Positions 31,922 through 40,145 of a stretch of DNA of 40,728 nt are shown piece after piece. The notes beneath the pieces were generated by a model that searched no databases, was not told the origin of the DNA, and saw only the letters and a list, made by a program, of their open reading frames with translations. Source of the DNA: Bradyrhizobium valentinum (GTDB lineage Bacteria; Pseudomonadota; Alphaproteobacteria; Rhizobiales; Xanthobacteraceae). Location: positions 1-40,728 of the forward strand of contig NZ_LLXX01000162.1 in NCBI RefSeq assembly GCF_001440405.1, given 5' to 3'. Numbering within the stretch: the first letter of the stretch is position 1; the number at the start of each line of letters is the position of its first letter. The translations under genes and the position numbers were made by a program.

Positions 31922-32899
31922 TCACTGCACTTTCTCGACCTTGGCTTCCTCGATCACCTTCTTCCACTTGTCGGTTTCGGCCACGATCATCGCACCGAAC
32001 GCTTCCGGCGTCCCGATCAGCGGTTCGCCGCCGAGGTCGAGCAGGCGCGCCTTGATCGCCGGCTCGGCGAGCACGGCGTTGATCTCCTTGTTCAGCTTCT
32101 CGATGACCGCCTTTGGCGTGTTCTTCGGTGCTCCCACGCCGAACAGCGCGCTCGCCTCGTAGCCCGGGATGGTGTCGGCGAGAACAGGCACGTCAGGCAA
32201 CAGCGGCGACCGCGCGGTACCGGTGACCGCCAGCGCCCGCACCGAGCCGGCGCGGACATGCTGGAGAATCGAGGGCATGTTGTCGAAGATCAACTGGACC
32301 TGACCGCCGAGCAGGTCGGTGATCGCCGGCGCCGCGCCGCGATAGGGCACGTGCTGCATCTTGACGCCTGCCATCGCCATGAACATTTCGCCGGACAGAT
32401 GCACCGACGTGCCGTTGCCCGACGACGCCAGGTTCACCTTGCCGGGATTGGCCTTCACATAGGCAATGAACTCCGCGGCCGTCTTGGCCGGCACGTCCTT
32501 GTTGACCGTCATCACGTTCGGCACGCGGTTAAACGCGGCGATCGGCGCAATATCGCGAATCACATTGAATTTCAGATTGGCGTAGAGCGAGGCGTTGATG
32601 TAATTCGCCGGGTTGACGAACAGCAGGGTATAACCATCGGGCTCGGCGTTAATCACCGATTCGGTGGCGATGTTGTTGCCGGCGCCGGGTTTGTTCTCGA
32701 TCACGAATTGCTGGCCGAGCCGTTCCGAGAGCCGCTGGCCGAGCAGCCGCGCGATAATATCGGTCGCGCCGCCCGGCGGATATCCGACAACCCATTTCAC
32801 CGGTCGGGTCGGGTAATCCTGCGCCGAAGCGCTGCCCATCGGGGCGGCAGCAGAAAGGCCGATGACGGCCAGACAAATCGCAGTACGGCGTGAAATCAT
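31922..32899 (-). CDS. Bug/TctC family tripartite tricarboxylate receptor
   Basis: This encodes 325 residues from ATG 32899 with GGAGAAG upstream. A signal peptide (AICLAVIGLSAAAPMGSASA) is followed by the Bug pattern: DYPTRPVKWVVGYPPGGATD, IIARLLGQRLSERLGQQFVI, ENKPGAGNNIATE, and PYRGAAPAITDLLGGQVQLI. Bug receptors bind carboxylates in the periplasm, usually for TctAB transporters, and often occur as orphans. No TctA or TctB gene is nearby. The ligand cannot be read from sequence. Confidence 0.92.
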   Translation of the reverse strand: MISRRTAICLAVIGLSAAAPMGSASAQDYPTRPVKWVVGYPPGGATDIIARLLGQRLSERLGQQFVIENKPGAGNNIATESVINAEPDGYTLLFVNPANYINASLYANLKFNVIRDIAPIAAFNRVPNVMTVNKDVPAKTAAEFIAYVKANPGKVNLASSGNGTSVHLSGEMFMAMAGVKMQHVPYRGAAPAITDLLGGQVQLIFDNMPSILQHVRAGSVRALAVTGTARSPLLPDVPVLADTIPGYEASALFGVGAPKNTPKAVIEKLNKEINAVLAEPAIKARLLDLGGEPLIGTPEAFGAMIVAETDKWKKVIEEAKVEKVQ

Positions 32900-33050
32900 T
32901 AAGCTTCTCCTTGGAGGCCGGGATTCAAAGCCCAGTCCGTTTCTATTGAGGCGCGGTTCTATTGAACCGAACGCGGCCCGCGTTGTAACAAACAAACCCC
33001 GGTGCGGCCAGTGCGACCCGGCGCCTTCGACCGCGACGAAAGGATAAGGC

Positions 33051-33470
33051 ATGTCTGTCAGGGTTAACGCTCTCGACCATCTCGTCATCAACGTGTCCGA
33101 TGTGGCCCGTTCGGCCGAGTGGTACCGGAAAATTCTCGGCATGGAGGTCAAGGTGTTCGATCCCGGCGCCGGCAAGACGCCGCGAACTTCGCTGGTGTTC
33201 GGCAACCAGAAGATCAATGTGCGGCCGCGCGATGCCGACAAGGTCGAATGGTTTACAGCCGATAACGAAACCGCCGGCAGCGACGATCTGTGCTTCCTGA
33301 CGTCGAGCACGCCGGACCAGGTCGTGGCCCATCTGAAAGCCAACGGGGTCAGAATCGAGGAAGGCCCCGTGGCAAAGCAGGGCGCCCGCGGCACGCTGCG
33401 ATCGGTCTATTGCCGCGATCCGGACGGGAGTTTGATCGAGATTTCGTCGTATGAGGATGGGGCGAAGTAG
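33051..33470 (+). CDS. VOC family (glyoxalase/dioxygenase-like) protein
   Basis: This encodes 139 residues; AAAGGATAAGG precedes ATG 33051. The vicinal-oxygen-chelate fold is seen in two beta-alpha-beta units: ALDHLVINVSDVARSAEWYR with KILGMEVKV, then DLCFLTSSTPDQVVAHLKAN and YCRDPDGSLIEISSYE. The metal-ligand positions, His10 in the first unit and Glu in LIEISSY, are both present. Members are glyoxalases, ring-cleavage dioxygenases or resistance proteins; this one cannot be assigned further. It starts 151 bp from the divergent Bug gene. Confidence 0.88.
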   Translation: MSVRVNALDHLVINVSDVARSAEWYRKILGMEVKVFDPGAGKTPRTSLVFGNQKINVRPRDADKVEWFTADNETAGSDDLCFLTSSTPDQVVAHLKANGVRIEEGPVAKQGARGTLRSVYCRDPDGSLIEISSYEDGAK

Positions 33471-33486
33471 GCGCTGCTCCCTCCCC

Positions 33487-33513
33487 GTCATTGCGAGCGA
33501 AGCGAAGCCATCG
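33487..33513. repeat. partial copy of a second dispersed repeat
   Basis: The segment GTCATTGCGAGCGAAGCGAA, continuing GCCATCG, is the start of a short repeat that I recall as widespread between Bradyrhizobium genes. It abuts copy 2 of the double-hairpin repeat. Only one arm is present. Confidence 0.5.
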
Positions 33514-33522
33514 AAGTCTTCT

Positions 33523-33602
33523 GTCATTCCGGGATGGTCCGAAGGACCAGACCCGGAATCTCGAGATTCCGGGTTCGATGCTGCGCATCGCCCCGGAATG
33601 AC
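33523..33602. repeat. double-hairpin intergenic repeat, copy 2
   Basis: This 80-bp element has the same design as copy 1: left loop GGTCC-GAA-GGACC, right loop GATGC-TGC-GCATC, centre CTCGAG. It lies between the VOC gene and the acyl-CoA ligase gene, which point the same way. Confidence 0.85.
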
Positions 33603-33692
33603 CGCCCCGATTTGCCCATCGCGTCGTCCGATGGCAGAACTACTCCCAAGCAAGAACCAAAAGCCGCCATAACGCGGCACGGGAGGACATCC

Positions 33693-35271
33693 ATGCCGAT
33701 TTCACAGGCAGCGCCGGGCATTGTCGGACCATTCGCGGGCCTCGACGTGCCATGGCTGCTGCGGATGCGCGCCGAAAGCCGCCGCAACCATCCGTTCCTG
33801 ATCTGGGCGCCCTTTGAGGGCCCAGCGCGGGGCTGGTCCTACAGCGAATTTCACCAGCGCGTCGGACAGCTTTCCGCCGGCCTCGTCAAACGCGGCGTCA
33901 AGCCCGGCGAATATGTACTGATCCATCTCGACAATTGCATCGAGGCCATGCTGGCATGGTTTGCCTGCGTCGAACTCGGCGCGATTGCCGTCACCACCAA
34001 CACCCGCTCGGCGGCGGCGGAGATGGAGTATTTCGCCGGCCATTGCGGCGCAGTCGCCGCCATCACCCAACCTGCTTACGCCGAGCTGATCTCGGCCAAT
34101 TGCCGAAGCCTGCGCTGGATCGCCGTCATCTCGCATGATGCCGGCGGCACGCCTGCGCAAAGTGCGCCGCGCAGCGACAGCTTTGAGCAGCTCTTCGCCG
34201 ACAGCACCGACCGGCCGCGCCGTGTGACCGATCCGTTCGCGCCATGCAGCGTTCAATACACGTCGGGCACCACGTCGCGGCCAAAGGCCGTGTTGTGGAC
34301 GCGCCAACGCATTGTGGGGCGCCAAGGTCAACGCCGCGCATGAAGACCTGCACGCCGGCGACGTGCACCAGACCTATCTGCCGCTGTTCCATACCAACGC
34401 GCTGGCCTACTCGATGCTGGCGACGCTGTGGGTCGGCGCGAGCTGCGTGATCCAGCCGCGGTTCTCCGCCAGCCGCTTCTGGGGCGTGGCGCTCGAGCAC
34501 AACTGCACCTGGACCTCGACGATCCCGTTCTGCATGAAGGCGCTGCTGGAACATGAGATTCCGAAGAGCCACAAGTTCCGGCTCTGGGGCACCGCGGTAT
34601 CCGAGCCGCCGCCGTTTGCCGCCTTCGGTGTCAAGACGATCGGCTGGTGGGGCATGACCGAAACCATCAGCCACGGCATCGTCGGCGAGGTCGATCAGCC
34701 CAACACGCCGATGTCGATCGGCCGCGCCGCGCCGGAATATCAGATCCGCATCGTCGAGGATGACGGCACGCCGACAGACGTCGGCGACACCGGCAATCTC
34801 TTGATCAAGGGCATTCCCGGCCTGTCGCTGTTTGCAGAATACCTGCACAACGAAAAAGCGACGCGCGAAAGCTTTGACGAGCACGGCTATTTCATCACCG
34901 GCGACCGCGTCACGCTGCTGGAGAACGGCTTCATCCGCTTCGGCGACCGCACCAAGGACATGCTGAAGGTCGGCGGCGAGAATGTCGCAGCGTCCGAAAT
35001 CGAGCAGGTGATCGCGGTAGTGCCCGGCGTGCGCGAGGCCGCCGTGGTGGCCAAGAAGCATCCGATGCTGGATGAGGTGCCGGTCGTGTTCATCATTCCG
35101 CAGGCCGGCGTCAAGGGCGCACCGGCCGATCTGCATGACACCGTGATGGCCGCCTGCCGCAACGGGCTCGCCGATTTCAAGGTGCCGCGTGAGATTCACT
35201 TCGTCGACGACATGCCGCGCTCCACGCTGGAGAAGGTGGCGAAGGCGGAGCTAAGGAAGATGTTGGAATGA
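33693..35271 (+). pseudogene. AMP-binding acyl-CoA ligase disrupted by a 2-bp deletion
   Basis: Two frames join into one AMP-forming ligase of about 526 residues. The first (33693-34343) has SYSEFHQRVGQLSAGLVKRG and the P-loop YTSGTTSRPKAV. The second, from about 34303, has LPLFHTNALAY, GWWGMTETISHGIVGE, the Asp motif HGYFITGDRVTLLENGFIRF and the hinge GDRTKDMLKVGGENV, ending in the catalytic-Lys region STLEKVAKAELRK. Around 34302 the text reads ACGCGCCAACGCATTG where a WTHANALW motif expects two more bases. Restoring them joins both halves without loss. This is either a recent pseudogene or a sequence error. GGAGGA precedes ATG 33693. Confidence 0.85.
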
Positions 35272-35281
35272 AGGTGATCAT

Positions 35282-35362
35282 GTCATTCCGGGATGGTGCG
35301 TTAGCACCAGACCCGGAATCTCGAGATTCCGGGTCTGGTCCTTCGGACCATCCCGGAATGAC
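35282..35362. repeat. double-hairpin intergenic repeat, copy 3
   Basis: This 81-bp element has a left loop GGTGC-GTTA-GCACC and a right loop GGTCC-TTC-GGACC, which is the reverse complement of the left half of copies 1 and 2. It sits between the convergent ligase and HD-GYP genes, where it could end transcription from both sides. Confidence 0.85.
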
Positions 35363-35374
35363 GATGGAGGGGAG

Positions 35375-36472
35375 TCAATAATACCCGAACGCCACCGGGC
35401 GGAAGGCGTGCAGCAAATGCTGGTCGAGCTTGTCGCCCATTTCTTCCATCATGCCGAACGCCCGGGAGTGGGTGAACTGCAGGCGGTAGGCGCGCTTCTC
35501 GACCAGAGCCGCATAGATATCCACGATCGTGGTCAGCCTCACGATGTCGCTGATCTGCTTGCCGCTGAGGCCGTTGGGATAGCCGGTGCCGTCGAGGAAC
35601 TCGTGGTGGTGCAGCACCACGTCGAGCATTTCAGGCGGGAAACCGCCTTGCTCGGCAAGGGCGTCATAGCCGCGGCGCGGATGCTGTCGCATCTCCTCCA
35701 TCTCTTCCAGCGTCAGCGGGCCCGGCTTGTCCAGGATCGCCACCGGAATAAACGCCTTGCCGACGTCGTGCAGCAGCGCGGCGCGGGCGAGACGGCGCTG
35801 GTCGTCCTCGCGCATGCCGAGATGCTGCGCGTACGCGACCGCAAAGCCGGTGACAAAGAGACAATGACGGTAGCTGCCGCTGTGATGGCAGCCGACCGTC
35901 GTCAGCCACTCCCGCAAGGACGAATGCTTGATCGCCTTGAGAATCTTGTTCTCGGCCTCGACGATGTCGCTGAATTTAAGGGGAACGCCGGCCGGAATCT
36001 TTTCAAAGATCTTGACCATCACGGCATGCGCCGCCTCGACGCCCCGGTTCAGGGCTTTGCCGCGGTCGGTCTCGTCATATCCGTCGCTGTCGGGAAACGC
36101 GGCGCGGATCCGCTGCAGGATACCTTGCGCGTCGAACGGCCGCGCGATCGTGTCGGTGGCGCCGAGCGCCCATGCCTGCATCGATCCGTGATGAAGCGCG
36201 TCAGCCAGCACGAACAGCCGCGGCATTTCGCGATAGGCTTCGGTCCGCAGCTTGTTGCGCACCAATTGCACGCTCTCGGCGGAGCGCAGGTTGATGTCGA
36301 CCACGATCCCGGCAAGGTCACGCTCCGGCGCGTCGGGAATATCTGAAGTCGCTATTGTGTCGACCTGACCGACGGATCGCAGAATGCTGGCGAGTTCGCT
36401 GCTTTGATCGCTCCGATCCGAAGCCAGCAACAGCCGGCGCTTGGTCGAAGTCTTGTTGGCTACCGATGTCAT
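35375..36472 (-). CDS. HD-GYP domain protein with N-terminal receiver-like domain
   Basis: This encodes 365 residues. Residues 1-125 resemble a receiver domain (RRLLLASDRSDQSSELASIL, GIVVDINL with Asp59, and TIARPFDAQGILQRI) but are degenerate: the conserved Lys-Pro is Arg-Pro. Residues about 185-340 form the HD-GYP core: SGSYRHCLFV, LLHDVGKAFIP (His235, Asp236), HHHEFLDGTGYPNGLSG (289-305). All metal and GYP residues needed for cyclic-di-GMP hydrolysis are present. It has no adjacent diguanylate cyclase or histidine kinase. Confidence 0.9.
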   Translation of the reverse strand: MTSVANKTSTKRRLLLASDRSDQSSELASILRSVGQVDTIATSDIPDAPERDLAGIVVDINLRSAESVQLVRNKLRTEAYREMPRLFVLADALHHGSMQAWALGATDTIARPFDAQGILQRIRAAFPDSDGYDETDRGKALNRGVEAAHAVMVKIFEKIPAGVPLKFSDIVEAENKILKAIKHSSLREWLTTVGCHHSGSYRHCLFVTGFAVAYAQHLGMREDDQRRLARAALLHDVGKAFIPVAILDKPGPLTLEEMEEMRQHPRRGYDALAEQGGFPPEMLDVVLHHHEFLDGTGYPNGLSGKQISDIVRLTTIVDIYAALVEKRAYRLQFTHSRAFGMMEEMGDKLDQHLLHAFRPVAFGYY

Positions 36473-36805
36473 GAAACCCCAGACCCCTAGCAGTGATGAC
36501 CTGCAACCGAAGCTAGCGGAAAATGGGTTCCCCGCGGCTTAAGAGGGATGCTGAACACGAACTACCGTAGACGTTACAATTTTAGCCATCCGGTTTGCGA
36601 TGCGCCGCGTCCAGACCGTCATCCTCTGCAAAAGCGCATTCGCGAGCCGCGGTTTGTGCGCCGCGGTAATGTCCGTCACGTGCCTTGTCAATCAAGCGGG
36701 CCGCCGTAGACGCACATTCCGTTTCCGCATTTCCCAACGGCGCACCGATCGCGCTAGGATGAAGCGAGACCGGAATTTCGCGCTGTTTGCTCTAGGAAAT
36801 CGAGA
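36473..36805. other. intergenic region between divergent genes
   Basis: About 333 bp between the HD-GYP and hydrolase genes. It should hold both promoters. I find no gene, repeat or RNA here. Confidence 0.45.
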
Positions 36806-37594
36806 ATGCCGACAATCGATCGCGACGGGGTCAGCATCCACTACGAGGTTCACGGCTCCGGCCCACCGCTATTGCTCACCCACGGCTATTCATCGACCAG
36901 TGGGATGTGGCAGGGCCAGATCACGGCCCTGTCGGAACATCACAAGCTCGTGTTGTGGGACATGCGCGGCCATGGCCAATCCGATTATCCCGATGATCCC
37001 GCGGCCTACAGCGAAGCATTGACGGTCGCCGACATGGCGGCGCTGCTCGATGCCGTTGGTGCCGAGACGGCGATCGTCGGCGGGCTCTCGCTCGGCGGCT
37101 ACATGTCGCTGGCGTTTTATCGTGCCCATCCGGACCGCGTGCGCGCGCTGCTGATCATCGACACCGGCCCGGGCTTCAAGAAGGATGAGGCCCGCGAGGT
37201 CTGGAACAAGCGCGCGCATGATACCGGCGACCGCTTCGAGCGCGAGGGACTGGAAGCCCTGAAATCGGCCAGCCGCGAACGTTCCAGCGTCACCCATAGA
37301 GATGCGTCGGGACTGGCGCGCGCCGCGCGCGGCATGCTGACCCAGCGCGATGCCCGCGTGATCGAGACGCTTCCGGATATCAAGGTGCCGTCGCTGATCG
37401 TGGTCGGCGCCGACGACACGCCGTTTCTCGCCGCCTCCGATTACATGGCGGCCAAGATTCCCGGCGCGCAGAAGGTGGTGATCCCGGCCGCCGGCCACGC
37501 CGTCAACATCGACCAGCCGCAGGCCTTCATCGATGCCGTGCTGCCGTTCCTTGACGGCCTTGATGCCAAGGCAACAGAGAAGGCCGCGTCATGA
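36806..37594 (+). CDS. alpha/beta hydrolase
   Basis: This encodes 262 residues. Oxyanion HGYSS follows LLLTHG at the N-terminus; DMRGHGQSDYP is typical of the family. The nucleophile Ser95 lies in GGLSLGGYMS, the acid is Asp203 or Asp204 in VVGADDTPF, and His231 lies in PAAGHAVNIDQP. The catalytic triad is complete. The substrate is unknown; esterases, lactonases (3-oxoadipate enol-lactonase type) and dehalogenases share the pattern. ATGA overlap with the next gene shows co-translation. Confidence 0.9.
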   Translation: MPTIDRDGVSIHYEVHGSGPPLLLTHGYSSTSGMWQGQITALSEHHKLVLWDMRGHGQSDYPDDPAAYSEALTVADMAALLDAVGAETAIVGGLSLGGYMSLAFYRAHPDRVRALLIIDTGPGFKKDEAREVWNKRAHDTGDRFEREGLEALKSASRERSSVTHRDASGLARAARGMLTQRDARVIETLPDIKVPSLIVVGADDTPFLAASDYMAAKIPGAQKVVIPAAGHAVNIDQPQAFIDAVLPFLDGLDAKATEKAAS

Positions 37595-37935
37595 AGATCA
37601 CCGCAGTGGCACTCACCCTGATCGCAAGCAGCATCACGCAAGCCGCAGCACAACAACTGCCGCCGATTGGTGGCCCCTTCCTGCCGCCCTTCACTGAAAC
37701 GCTGTCGAACAACATCCCGCTGGCATTCGGCATGGATGCCAATGAGGCCGCGCACGCGCTCGGCGTCCCGCTCAATCACGTTCGTGGCCGGCCGGGCGAA
37801 GAAATCTTCCTTGCGTTCCGCAACATCGGCGGCAGCGGGTTGTTCTACAAGAAGGACCGCCTCTATCTGCAATTCCGCAAGGGCAGGCTGGCCGGCTGGA
37901 AGGGCGACTGGGGTCACAACTGGATGTGGCAGTAG
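37591..37935 (+). CDS. small secreted protein, function unknown
   Basis: This encodes 114 residues. A signal peptide (AVALTLIASSITQAAAQQ) precedes a Pro-rich stretch (LPPIGGPFLPPFTETLSNN). The rest (AHALGVPLNHVRGRPGEEIF, KDRLYLQFRKGRLAGWKGDW) has the form of a short mixed fold ending GHNWMWQ. I know of no assigned function. The start overlaps the hydrolase stop (ATGA). The pair may act together, but the hydrolase has no export signal, so they would be in different compartments. Confidence 0.75.
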   Translation: MKITAVALTLIASSITQAAAQQLPPIGGPFLPPFTETLSNNIPLAFGMDANEAAHALGVPLNHVRGRPGEEIFLAFRNIGGSGLFYKKDRLYLQFRKGRLAGWKGDWGHNWMWQ

Positions 37936-37998
37936 TAGCCTCTCGTAGATATCCTCATGCGAGCGACTTCGTGCAACTCAAACGCAAATGGATGACCC

Positions 37999-38673
37999 GT
38001 GGGACAGGATATCAAACTGACGGCTTCGGACGGTTTCAAACTGGGCGGCTATCGTGCCGACCCCACAGGCACGCCGAAAGCGGCCATCGTAGTGATCCAG
38101 GAGATCTTTGGCGTCAATCACCATATTCGCTCGGTCTGCGATCGGCTGGCCGGCGAAGGCTATGTCGCGATTGCGCCGTCGATCTTCGATCGCACCCAGC
38201 CGGACTTCCAGTGCGGCTATTCGCCTGACGAGATTGCGACCGCGCGAAAGTTCATCGCCAATCCCGATTGGGCCGCGATGCTGCGCGATAGCCAGGCCGC
38301 GATTGATGCCGTCAAGGATGTTGGTCAGGTCGGCATCATCGGATTCTGCCTCGGCGGCAGCGTCGCCTATGCTGCGGCAACCAAGCTGTCGGGACTATCG
38401 GTCGCGGTCGGCTATTACGGCGGCGCCATCGTCCGCTTTGCCGACGACAAGCCGAAGGTGCCGACGCAACTGCATTTCGGCGAGAAGGACGCGGGCATTC
38501 CGCTGACCGATGTCGAAACCATCAAGGCCAAGCGGCCGGAAGTCGAAGTCCATATCTATCCCGGCGCGCAACACGGGTTTCACTGCGACGAGCGCGCAAG
38601 CTACGACAAGGCCAGCTCCGACATCGCCTGGCCGCGCAGCCTGGCGTTTTTCGCCAAGCATCTGGGCAAATAG
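37999..38673 (+). CDS. dienelactone hydrolase family protein
   Basis: This encodes 224 residues from GTG 37999. The dienelactone hydrolase signatures are AAIVVIQEIFGVNHHIRSVC, nucleophile Cys117 in GIIGFCLGGSVAYAA, Asp164 in HFGEKDAGIP and His192 in YPGAQHGFHCD. The Cys-Asp-His triad is intact. Members hydrolyse 4-carboxymethylenebut-2-en-4-olide in chloroaromatic breakdown, but many act on other lactones or esters. It lies 63 bp after the small secreted protein, in the same direction. Confidence 0.9.
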   Translation: MGQDIKLTASDGFKLGGYRADPTGTPKAAIVVIQEIFGVNHHIRSVCDRLAGEGYVAIAPSIFDRTQPDFQCGYSPDEIATARKFIANPDWAAMLRDSQAAIDAVKDVGQVGIIGFCLGGSVAYAAATKLSGLSVAVGYYGGAIVRFADDKPKVPTQLHFGEKDAGIPLTDVETIKAKRPEVEVHIYPGAQHGFHCDERASYDKASSDIAWPRSLAFFAKHLGK

Positions 38674-38691
38674 CGCGCAAATCTCTCCGCC

Positions 38692-38770
38692 GTCATTCCG
38701 GGGCGTGCGCAGCACGAACCCGGAATCTCGAGATTCCGGGTTCGATGCTCTCGCATCGCCCCGGAATGAC
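38692..38770. repeat. double-hairpin intergenic repeat, copy 4
   Basis: This 79-bp element has a left loop CGTGC-GCA-GCACG and a right loop CGATGC-TCTC-GCATCG. Its closing stems and CTCGAG centre match the other copies. It sits between the convergent dienelactone hydrolase and Bug genes. Confidence 0.85.
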
Positions 38771-38787
38771 GGACCGCAACTAACGCC

Positions 38788-39795
38788 TCACTCGCCCTTG
38801 ACGCCGGTGGCCTTCACGACATCGGCCCACCGTTCGTAATCGCGGCGCAGGACCTTCTCGAACGTTTCCGCCGATCCGCCCACCGGCACGAGGCTGAGCG
38901 TCTCGATCCCGGCGACGCCCTCGGGCGAGGCGATGATGCGGGCGAGTTCGTCCGAAAGCTTCTTCACGATCTCCTTGGGCGTTGCGGCGGGCACGAACAC
39001 GCCGAGCCAGCCTTCGATCTCAAAACCGGGGTAACCGAGTTCGCCCATCGTCGGCACGTCGGGCAACGCTTTCCTGCGCTTTTCGCCGCCAACCGCCAGC
39101 GCCCTGAGCTTGCCCGCCTTGATTTGCGAGCTCGCCGTGGTCAGGTCCTGGAACGCCGAAGTCACCGTGTTGGCGAGCAAGTCGTTCGTGAGGGGCGCCG
39201 AGCCGCGATAGGGGACATGGGTCATGTCGATATTGGCGTTCTTCTTGAGCAATTCGCCGTAGAGATGCGACGTCGTGGCGTTGCCGAAGGTGCCGTAAGG
39301 CTTGCCGGGGTTCGCCTTGGCATAATCGATCAGTTCCTTGACGGACTTGATCGGCTGCTGCTCGGGGACCACCAGAACGATCGTCGACAGCGCGATCTGG
39401 GTGACCGGCGCGAGATCCTTGAAAACATCGTAAGGCAGTTTCGCAACAAGGCTCGGCGCCTGAATAATCTGCGTGATGCCGATCAGCACGGTGTGGCCAT
39501 CCGGCTGCGCCTTGGCCACGTGGTCGTTGCCGACCACGCCGCCGCCGCCCGACTTGTTCTCCACGACGACGGCTTGCTTCCACGACTCCGATAATTTGTT
39601 GGCAAGCAACCGGGCCAGGACGTCGGTGGCTCCGCCCGCGGGATACGGCACGACGAAGGTGATGCGCCGGCTCGGATAGGGATCCGCCGCCGACACCGGA
39701 TGCGAAGAGGCGCACAAAGCCGTTACGGCGATGGAAGCGAGCAACGCGGCCGCGGTCGCCGCGCGCACCACGCGAGCCGGCAAATGATAGTTCAT
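38788..39795 (-). CDS. Bug/TctC family tripartite tricarboxylate receptor
   Basis: This encodes 335 residues from ATG 39795; GGAG lies eight bases before it, while ATG 39801 is too close to that site. A signal peptide (ATAAALLASIAVTALCASSH) precedes the receptor: DPYPSRRITFVVPYPAGGAT, ARLLANKLSESWKQAVVVEN, GGGVVGNDHVAKAQPDGHTV, and PYRGSAPLTNDLLANTVTSA. It is a second Bug receptor, of a lineage different from the one at 31922. No tctAB membrane genes are nearby. Confidence 0.92.
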   Translation of the reverse strand: MNYHLPARVVRAATAAALLASIAVTALCASSHPVSAADPYPSRRITFVVPYPAGGATDVLARLLANKLSESWKQAVVVENKSGGGGVVGNDHVAKAQPDGHTVLIGITQIIQAPSLVAKLPYDVFKDLAPVTQIALSTIVLVVPEQQPIKSVKELIDYAKANPGKPYGTFGNATTSHLYGELLKKNANIDMTHVPYRGSAPLTNDLLANTVTSAFQDLTTASSQIKAGKLRALAVGGEKRRKALPDVPTMGELGYPGFEIEGWLGVFVPAATPKEIVKKLSDELARIIASPEGVAGIETLSLVPVGGSAETFEKVLRRDYERWADVVKATGVKGE

Positions 39796-40145
39796 GGTCA
39801 TACTCCGGATTGCAGGCACTTAGCCGAACAATCCGGCGCGCCTAGATTTGACGACGTCCTTCTACATCGCTGCAGTGCAACTTGGAATAAGGTTTCGAAT
39901 GCAGTCAGCGCATAGCGCTAATTTATCGCAACCAAAGCGGCTCGACACCAACGTACGGGCGCCAACGAGACCTCCAGACACGTGCGAAGCCGCATGCCCG
40001 CTACTGCAAGTTAGATGCGGAACGCAGAACCCGCTGGCGCGAAACAGATAATGAATTTTCTTGGTCAAATGCGAGGCATTTGCCTGACACAAATGCTCAA
40101 GGAAAGAGCCCGCTCAAATGACGGCCCGATGAAGGGCTTCACGCC
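39796..40145. other. intergenic region upstream of the Bug gene
   Basis: About 350 bp. It should contain the Bug promoter and the end of the export-protein transcript. I find no gene or RNA. A short hairpin AGGGC-TTCAC-GCCCT (40133-40147) straddles the stop of the export gene; it has no U-run, so termination there is uncertain. Confidence 0.4.

Noticed and set aside
32943..33680. 245-codon minus-strand frame opposite the VOC gene
   Set aside because: Part of its translation is repeat copy 2; the rest is antisense to the VOC fold.
29771..38770. Four repeated elements as a CRISPR array
   Set aside because: Copies are kilobases apart, internally palindromic and variable, with no regular spacers or cas genes.
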